Assembly: GCF_015706575.1 (NCBI RefSeq)
Contig: NW_024037063.1
Location: 9,176,927 to 9,240,926 of the forward strand
DNA length: 64,000 bases
Reading direction: 5' to 3'
Source: Patiria miniata
Taxonomy: Eukaryota > Echinodermata > Asteroidea > Valvatida > Asterinidae
A program made the position numbers and the translations under genes. Each line of letters begins with the position of its first letter. Position 1 is the stretch's first letter. Positions 56,199 to 64,000 of this stretch are shown here, in pieces. The notes under the pieces are model-generated. The model ran no database searches. It was not told the origin of the DNA and saw only the letters and a program-made list of their open reading frames with translations.

Positions 56199-57105
56199 CA
56201 GGGGCGGTGGAGCGCTTTTCAATCTGGGGGGGGGGGGGACACCAGAACGGGACACTTATCCAGAAAAAGGGGCACCTTCCGTCGGTGTGAGAGTGAGAGC
56301 CCTTAGGCCTCCGCAAAGGCGGATCCAGAACGCAATTTCGGGGTTTTTTTGGGGGGGGGGGCCAAACATTTGTCCCTAAAAAATGGGGCCACAAATTGCC
56401 GGCGGGCCCTGGGGAAACAAATGGATTTTACATGCTCTGTGGTACGATCTCAGGCAATTTCTGGCCAATTTAACCAATATTGGTGAAAAAGATGTTGGTG
56501 TAAATAGTGGCTGCCTTTTTTGTGACGTCATTAAAAAAAACAATTATAGGTTCGTTTCTTTTTTCCTCTCTGGGTCCGCCCATGAATTTGACAAGCTGTG
56601 TAGAGAGACTACTTTTTTATTCTGCGGGACACTTTTGCTTTTGATTGCCAGCTCAGTGACCATTTTATTCGCGTGTGGAGGAGCACTATTACTTTTAAAG
56701 GCCAGCTGTCCACGAGAGGGGCACAATTTTAATGCTGCAAGAGGGGCACTAATAAAATTGTGCTTTCGAGGCGCAGTATTCCATTTTGAGATGTTATCGT
56801 GAGATGCACTGTTGTCTTTGATGGCCAATTTTCCATCTCGAAAGGGGCCCAATTTCATCATTGCGAGAGGGGTTTTAATTTTGCGCTTTCGAGGGTAAGT
56901 TTTCCATTTCGAGAAGGTGCACAATCTTGTTAATGCGAGAGGGGCACTTTTGTTTTTGAGGGGCAGTAATACGTGTGCGTTTGAGGGGCACTTTTGTTTT
57001 CATCTCGAGGGGCACATTTACAACCGCGAGAGGTGCACTTTTGTTGGCCTAGGAAAATCTGGGGGTGCCCTTAGGCCCCCCCCCCCCCCGGTTCCGCTGT
57101 CCCTG
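56199..57105. mobile_element. hAT-like non-autonomous element, G/C-run arms
   Basis: Ends CAGGGGCGGTGGAGC and GGTTCCGCTGTCCCTG are imperfect inverted repeats. The flanks TAGCTGGT (56191-56198) and AAGCTGGC (57106-57113) match in 6 of 8 bases. Inside, poly-G and poly-C runs lie near each end and a degenerate GAGAGGGGCAC...TTTTG repeat fills 56,700-57,050. CAGGGGCGG-type ends with 8-bp duplications are typical of a widespread animal hAT group. No transposase; the 139-codon frame at 56,383-56,802 is repeat-derived. Confidence 0.6.
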
Positions 57106-57344
57106 AAGCTGGCAAATCTCAAGATAGATTTTCGTAAATCGTCGAGGCTAAGCTTGTCCTCTCCTCGTAATAGCAGACACAAGTGTCTCATACTCCTCTT
57201 CGCCCCAAACTATCATAACCCCGCGAAAAACTGTACCCGTGACTACTCAAACCTTTTGTTTTATAACCCTGGTGTAACTGACCGATAGTGAAAATGTATT
57301 TTCTTCCTGCGAAACAAAACAATTTGCACGAAACTGCTGCACGG

Positions 57345-57470
57345 ACGTGTGCAGGTACACTGGCCAAATAAAATCAAAATTCTGTTTCAAAAAAATATGC
57401 CCGATGATGCCCAATGAGTTTGGCCACATGGCATTAACAGTATTTTTGGTATTTACAGCAACACATCATT
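57345..57470 (-). repeat. Small relative of the 5' part of LINE A copy 1
   Basis: ACACTGGCCAAATAAA, ATTCTGTTTCA and TTTGGCCACATGGCAT match 43,005-43,090 in order. Confidence 0.55.
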
Positions 57471-57479
57471 TGTCTCATC

Positions 57480-59610
57480 TTGTGTTTTTTGTTGTATGTA
57501 GTATGTGTCCCTTTTAAACTGTTATTAATGAAGACCTGTATTTATTAATATATCCCTTTTAAGGCGATTAAATTTACCATTGCCGTACTGCATTTTGAAT
57601 GGTCACGGTCCCTTAGTCAAGCCATGTAGGCCCATACATGTATGTTTACATTAGTGTAAGCTAAAGGATCAAAGGTGAATAAATTTTCATAGAAACGCTG
57701 TTGGGCTAAGGAAATAATTGGTAAACACTTGAAATCGCGTCATTTGATAAGGACTCGTCTGCTTTGTAGACCGATCTTTGCACCACGCATGGCAGATAAC
57801 ACCAAACAAAAACTCGTACTTTAGGGTGGGCTTTGGAGCATCTTGGGAAAACCAAGATGTGTTTGTGCAGGCCTACTTTTTATGTATATCAATGCGCCAT
57901 TTACCAGAAATTAAGACGAAAAGCTTTTCATTTTGTATTAAAATATAGTATGATTATTTATTCATGGGTTTAATGCGCCTAGTTGAAAAAAACGAAATAC
58001 GCAAATGCATGTTTTGTTTCATTTTGTGCAATCTGCCTACATGGAAGAACGCTAAAGTCGCTTGTGAATCAATAACTCGCAAGATGAGAGCCGATGCCAT
58101 ATGTCAACATTAATCGAGAGATTAATTTGCGTACAATGTAATTCCTAAAGGCAACCTCGTCCCATGACTTAATTTTTTTCAACCTAGTTTTCAAGCTCTT
58201 GGATGGGAACTTGCTGCCAGCATCCTGTTCGACAGTGCAATAGCAGGTGTGAGAATCATGTGTAGGCTACATGGTGTTGTTATTTCCTTTTCTGTATTAC
58301 GTGTTTTCACGTTCATTGTAATTATTACGTCCACACCTTCACATAAATAATCCGTTCCTTTCCAATTCGCTCATATTAACATGAAATGTGAATTTGCATA
58401 TTGGCTGGATATAAGATTGTGACATTTTAACTTCGAAAAGAAAATTGCGTTTTCGTAATTCACGCTGCGACGAATTGATTATTTTCGTACCCAAGACACC
58501 ACGTTTAATAACAAACGCTGATGTAACGCGCAGGCAGGCACCAAACTATTCTCATTTACATACGTATCCAAAAATGTTGGATAATGATCCCATACCAGGG
58601 TGAGAGAGTAGGTAGTGGTGGGATTGTACTGCTCGAAATGTTGGGAACGAGGTTGGTCAAATGGTCATCATATTGGTTGAACAGGCAGCTGCAGTTCAGT
58701 CTTCGATGTCTCTGAATCAATCGAAACTGTACTTTAAGTTTTGCTTCTTCCATCGTTTATTCCTTTCTATTGCGTTTAAAATGTATGTCGGGATCTATAT
58801 ACACCAGCAAAAAGACTATAAATTATAGGCCCATGGTAAATATTCTTTGACGAAGGACACTACTGAGTCCAAATATTTGACATGCTAACGGCAAGCACTA
58901 TAATTAGTTATTATAGATGGCGCAACAAGATATCATATTCATTGGAACGAAGTTAAGGGTAGTATATTCCAAACGCGCGATGATTGTTCCGAAACACATG
59001 CATATTCATTCTTAACACCTAATCAGAGTTGTTTGAGTATTTGCACATCCAAAGAACAAACACGCAGCCTATGGTGAAGAGAAACTTAACCTCCGGCACA
59101 TCTGCATCTTGCACACGAATTCCGTGCAGATTGACAAATTGAAGAGGGTTGAAAACAAAATTCAATCCATTCAAAAACAATATGCCACGATAAGACAAAA
59201 ATTCATGAATCGTGCAGTTCACTTCGTCACTGGAAGTCCAGAATGTCCAACGTTTCAACCATTATACCAAATTTAAACTTGGACACAGCACACTGAAGAT
59301 ATCGCCAAGCACAATTGGCGAATTTGTTCCATCCAGCTCTTTTTTCCGCGAGCCTTATGAGGCTCTCTGTCTTCCGTCCACTGCCATCCATCCAGATTTG
59401 TCTTGGACGTCCTCGCTTCCACCTGCCCTCTACGGTGCCCTGGAGGATGATGTTCGCCAGAGATCCCTTTATTTTGGTAACGTGACCGAACCATCTGAGT
59501 TTCGTCGTTTCTTGCAGGAGACTGCTCTGGCGCCCGATTGCTGGTGACCAACCCTCTGACCTGGACATGGATGTCTGTGACGTGTAATAAATTCGGAGTA
59601 GTCAGCTGAA
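57480..59610 (-). repeat. R-family repeat copy 3 with LINE C-terminal fragment
   Basis: Collinear with copy 1 (44.4-46.9 kb), with some extra sequence around 58,800-59,000. At its right end the minus strand reads TTKLRWFGHVTKIKG, LANIILQGTVEGRWKRGRPR and QIWMDGSGRKTESLIRLAEK (59,227-59,520), the C-terminus of an APE-type LINE. Homology to copy 1 ends at about 59,605, just after GTAGTCAGCTG, the same point as in copy 1. Confidence 0.7.
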
Positions 59611-59934
59611 GCAATTCAGTTCATAAGCATTTATGCCCTTTTCAATCTCGTCGTTCATTTTCCATGATTATGCTTATATGATTATATACCGATGTGACCA
59701 AAGATCTTTAAAGTTGAAAGTTTTAGGAGACTTTTTAACACTACTCGCGCGAACAGGCATATATTATAGATATGACAAGAGCGGTGTTTCACAAAACATG
59801 AAGTCAAATTGTTAAACAAAATCGTTAATATTTGGACCTGTCTTGACATTATGACCGAAAAGGTATTGATGAATTATATAGGAATAAAATAATGTGCTTA
59901 GCCGGTTTTAAATAAATACGTTTAAAACAGGCTA

Positions 59935-60780
59935 GGGGCTTTGTCGCGGATAATGAGGTACCATTGGCCTCCTTCTGGCAGAGATCTTTGTGTCGTATGC
60001 CACACCTGCAAACATTTCGTAATGTTTGCAGGAAGATCTGGACTCACGATGTCGCGCTTGAGTTGGACCAACCTCTCCTTGAGGCTTGACCTTTCCTACC
60101 TCTCTTTGACCTCCTTGTATAGCTCTGTATGCCTTGTCTTGACATTTCTGAAGTTATGCGATGGGTTACCTAATGTTTCTGTTTGCCCTTAGACTTTGCT
60201 GGCTGCTTCATGCTGGTTTTATTTGACCTTTCTGTGGAACTCCTCATATGTTCCATCTTTGTGGCTAATAGCGGTGCGCAGCAGCAACCTATCTCTGCTT
60301 AAAATTAATCAAGGGTGTAACTGTCCCTGAGCGTTTCAAGGTCATAGCCCACTCTGATATTTCGTTTCTTCTCAAGTTTTTTTTTAAGTATAGGGAGGAC
60401 AGCGCAGTCATTATAGGGAATGATCAATGCCAATATCGGCACCAGGAAAGTTTAGGGGTTGTTGTTTTTTGTTGGCACCATTTAAGCTGTCCTGAAATAT
60501 GTTTGTAATCATGATAATAGTCCATCATGTTGGTGGAATTTCCATCCGGAGAGTGCCTGTTTGCCATGCTAATGAGCTTTCGATCTTGACATATGTTGCA
60601 GATGGTCAACTCATGGAATTATGCAACCTCAAGAAGCCGCAGACCCTTTTCGTTGGTGGTGCCCATGATGGCCAGACCATGCCGGCCAGCGATTTTTTTC
60701 CCCAAATGACATCCGCATGGGGTGTACGCTATGACGTTTGGCTCAACTTCTCGTAAAACATGAGAAAAAAAATAAAAAAA
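59935..60780 (-). pseudogene. LINE endonuclease fragment
   Basis: On the minus strand NEKGLRLLEVA followed, one frame over, by ELTICNICQDRKLIS and HSPDGNSTNMMDYY (about 60,520-60,660) matches the C-terminal half of a LINE APE endonuclease (N-E-x-G-L-R-L-L ... T-S-P-D-G-x-x-x-N-x-I-D-Y). The stretch below it (59,940-60,180) reads as the following linker. It is on the same strand and just 5' of the C-terminal piece at 59.2-59.5 kb, so the two may be one LINE with its RT deleted. Confidence 0.6.
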
Positions 60781-61099
60781 TAGAGAAAAAAATGAATTTG
60801 AACGTAATGAAATCCGTTCAAAGTATACCACTTTTTAAAACAATAACCCTAAAAGTCTTTCGTCCAAACGTGTGATTTTTAGATCGTCATTACAATTGTC
60901 TTCAAACATCACCAGCGATAAAACCTCAGTTTAAAAGTTAAACATATTCAACAAAGTCTTTTTGAAGGCCCGTCTTTTGAAAAAAAGTGGATTTTGTAAA
61001 GCATATTTTTTGCCTAAGCAGGGTTGTAAATAAACATATCGTGTACTACAGTTGCTTACAGTTGTTGAAACAAGTATTCTATGTCATTTTCTTCGTTGC

Positions 61100-61336
61100 T
61101 CTAAACAGACAGCACACTCAATAAATTGTTGTGTTTTTTTTTTGACGAAACAGGTTTTAAGGTCATTGCGTTAAAATGGTGACATTCGTTGAGCAGATTG
61201 AGCAATTTCAGTAATCTAAAATGAGTTTCTGAAATTGGCTTTCGAGTCATTCTTACATTTGGTGATACATATGTTGTTAAAAAATTAAATATATTGGGGG
61301 GGGGTGGGTTCCGCCTTTTTTGACTCACCCTGTACA
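61100..61336 (-). mobile_element. Possible mariner-like end fragment
   Basis: The sequence TTTTTTGACTCACCCTGTAC at 61,316-61,335 reads on the minus strand as GTACAGGGTGAGTCAAAAAA, similar to mariner-type inverted ends next to a TA. Only one end is seen and no transposase, so this is tentative. Confidence 0.3.
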
Positions 61337-61640
61337 ACATTGGTGCAGAAGTGCCTATGTGAACAAAATTGAATCCACATATTTCAAATATACTTTTGGA
61401 TGGCTGTATAATAGCACACAGTCTGAAATGTATGACTGAAACGATTGCCTTAATTTAATTGAGCTCAAAGACATTGGTTTTTTTTCTAAAAGATTGTGTA
61501 GTGTTTAAGTGTCCTTGCTAGAAAAGAATCGAAATAATTGTTAAAAGACCAGAAAAATCGCAATAAGCTCGGTAACCGTTTACAAACCAAAATTCAAATG
61601 CGAACCTGCAGCTGTACTATCTCAGTATATTCGAATTTAA
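61337..61640. repeat. Dispersed copy of part of the 30-33 kb satellite
   Basis: It matches 32,170-32,480: ACAACNTTGNTNCAGAAGTGCC, GTCTGAAATGTATGACTGAA and CGTTTACAAACCAAA in the same order. Confidence 0.65.
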
Positions 61641-61839
61641 AATTGAAATCGACCAAACTAGCCAAACTGCTCAATTGAGGTCAGATTACACACTATAAAC
61701 ATCATCAAAATTACACAAAGCCTACTACAAGCAAAGACGTTAACAATGGCATAAAAAACAACAGGAGATGAGCTTTATTTTATAAAGACTAAGAACGTAT
61801 GCAGTATAATTATCATGATCAAGAAGGACTATCGCAAAT

Positions 61840-63045
61840 ACGTCAATTTGTGTTATTTTCAAAAGGTTCCCAAGTGTGTTATCCTCTTTGCGCGGGGAAG
61901 GGGGAGTGGGGCATGTGCATGAGTCCACCATTTTGCGGTTTTTTTGTTGTACATGTGTCCCTTTTAAATTTTTAAAACTAACACCAACTAATAGACTAAA
62001 TGTCATTGCAACTTCATTCAGCTTTTGGCTACATTATGAATTTTAAGCAATAAACTATTGAACCTGTAAAAGAAATCGATTCTGAGTCTTAAAAGCATTG
62101 TTTGCCTATAGATTGCGTCCTAGATTCTTGGTGAAATTTTGGCAATGTGCAGGGAAATACGGATGAAAGATGAATTTTAAATTTGTACTTTTCTTTGCAG
62201 CATATTTGTAACAATTTGGTCTGGCTGTCCGACTGTCTAATGTCAAATGCAGAATGCCTTATTAGAATCGGTCCACATATTAGGGACAATTAAAGGTTGA
62301 AGACTTGTATTTCTTCTTTAAATTGCATGTTATAGTTTCCCATATTGCCGAAAATAATATATCACTATTAAAGCGATTTAGTTTACCATTGCCGTACTGC
62401 ATGTTTTATTAGTCAAGCCATCTAGGCCTATACATGTACGCCAGTGTAAACTAAAGGCTCAAAGGTGAAATAATTTGCATTGAAAAGCTGCAAGGCTGAG
62501 AAAACTACTAGTAATCACTTGAAATCGCTTCATTTGATAAGGACTCGTCAGCTTTGTAAACCGATCTTTGCACCACGCATGGCAGATAAGACCAAACAAA
62601 AACTCGTACTTTAGGGTGGACTTTGGAGCATCTTGCTCTTGTAAAACAAAGATGTATTCGTGCAGGCTTATTGTTGTTATATATATCAATGCACCATTTA
62701 CCAGGATTCAAAACAAAAAAGCTTTTAATTTTACTTAAAATATATCATAGTTATTTATTCATGGATTTATTGTGCCTAGTTGAAGAAACGAAGTACGAAA
62801 ATGCACGTTTTGTTTCATTTTGAGCAATCTGCTTGCATGGCAGAACGTTAAAGTCGCTTGTGAATCAATAACTCGTAAGGTTAGAGTCGACACCATATGT
62901 CAACATTAATCGAGAGATTAATTTGCATATCTTTCGATTCCATCAAAAGGCAAACTCGTTCCAAGGACTTACTTTATTTTCAACCAAGTTTTCAATAGCA
63001 AGCCCTGGGATGGGAACTTGCTTCCTGTGTCCTGATTTGACATAC
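61840..63045. repeat. R-family repeat copy 4
   Basis: It is collinear with copy 1 from about 44,390 to about 45,710 (TGTGTCCCTTTTAAA, CATTCAGCTTTTGGCT, CCATTGCCGTACTGCAT, AAACAAAAACTCGTACTT, CTTCCTGTGTCCTGATT). It breaks off near 63,045 and lacks the LINE piece. Confidence 0.8.
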
Positions 63046-63049
63046 ACGG

Positions 63050-64000
63050 CCCTTTTTCAAAGCTCGGCTTCGTATCCGAATTCGCTTGATCAATTACAAC
63101 TTTCAATTTTGCGATTGAATGTCAAAGAAGAACGAATTGGCAAGTCCTTCGGTGAACCTCAGACAATGACTCTTTCCTCCTATCAGCAAGAAACTCAATC
63201 CCGCACAGCTGCACTGCAACTGCTTATGAGGTATAGCGCTGTGCCAAATGGTTCTGCACGCCGGGTTTTTTTTTCTTCAGAAACTCCAGAATTTACTTCT
63301 GGGCAGCAAAAATGGAGGAAGACCAAGCAACATCAGCCCATTTAACAGCAGGCCTCACATAACATTTGTTAATTTATTTGATTTCATTATCACTGAGTGC
63401 AAACCTCTTGAGCAGGCGCAGCATAAACAATTTTTGATTGACTTTCGGGGTAATTTTATTGTTTCTCCCATCGGATGTCATTCTGTACCCAGACTCCAAG
63501 TATCTTTGCCTCAGATACAAAGTTCAGAGGGACTACCGAAATGCACAACTCGGCATGTGGTGGGGCTTAGTTCTGAAAGATGTTTGGATGGCTTAGCCAT
63601 TTAAAATTTAAGTAGCAATGAGTTAATTAGGCCTAAATCCGATGAAATTTTACACGAAATAAATCATTTTCCTCAAAGAAGGGGGACCTGTGAGCCAAGT
63701 GCATATGATGGCCTGTGTGCCTCCTCTACTCTTTGAAAAAGGGGTGTGCAAAATCGTGATAAAATAACCATCTTAACAGTTTCTAGTTGCTACAAACATT
63801 ATTTAATTAATTGTTGTGTTTTTTCCCATTTTTTTTTTTTGCATTAGTCCAGTATGGAATGAGAATTCCAGTAAAGAATTTTTAATGAAGTATCATACTT
63901 CCGAACGGAAATGTCCTATTCGAAACACAGACAATATATCTTTATCATCATGTCGCAGAAAATAAATATGAAACGCTATACAATTGACGGCAAGAGTACT
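63050..64000. other. Window end, unassigned
   Basis: Overlapping + frames of 140 codons (62,923-63,345) and 118 codons (63,248-63,604), and a broken minus-strand reading over the same bases, have no motif I recognise. GC content is higher than in the neighbours up to 63,600, so an undetected mobile-element or gene fragment is possible. Confidence 0.3.

Noticed and set aside
62923-63604. Host gene at the window end
   Set aside because: Frames of 140 and 118 codons overlap, begin inside an R repeat and have no motif; not enough to call a gene.

Overview
The window looks like AT-rich nuclear DNA of an invertebrate, most likely a marine deuterostome or a mollusc. The grounds are GT-AG introns of 0.1 to 5.9 kb, very dense repeats, tRNA-derived SINEs and decayed LINEs, and a Roco-type gene with a Death domain. 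The sequence alone does not fix the species.

Bases 1 to about 29,600 are one host gene on the + strand. I could place 15 exons by motif, splice sites and reading phase. Every junction keeps the frame, and together they encode the last 732 residues of a Roco protein: the Roc GTPase (without its P-loop exon, which lies left of the window), COR-A, a Ser-rich linker, COR-B, an acidic linker and a C-terminal Death domain ending in TAA at 29010-29012. This domain order suggests a GTP-controlled scaffold that recruits other Death-domain proteins, as in innate immune or cell-death signalling. The G4 guanine-recognition motif is atypical (TNRN), and exon 13 starts with a recursive-splice-like AG|GTGAGT.

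The introns are filled mainly with non-autonomous DNA elements whose ends are arrays of short palindromic units. These are a composite at 1.2-3.3 kb with a hAT-like element nested in it (8-bp target duplication), a 1,435-bp element at 4,851-6,285 (TGTTA ends, 5-bp duplication), a hAT-like element at 10,894-11,534, a stacked foldback at 14.3-16.0 kb, and a 4.9-kb element at 21,371-26,305 whose two arms hold dozens of copies of an 18-bp palindrome. Three tRNA-derived SINEs, a 145-bp minisatellite and one LINE end are also present.

From 29.6 to 64 kb I found no convincing host gene. The region holds a ~380-bp satellite directly downstream of the gene, a Mutator-like mini-element, a CRE-palindrome-rich tandem region, two further hAT-like G/C-rich elements, a 52-bp minisatellite, and fragments of at least four LINE groups, all on the minus strand. 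A repeated family of about 1-2 kb (called R below) recurs at 44-46, 55, 57-59 and 62 kb, with a fifth partial copy in intron 8. No LTR retrotransposon, retrovirus, Polinton, rRNA gene, functional tRNA gene or CRISPR array was recognised.
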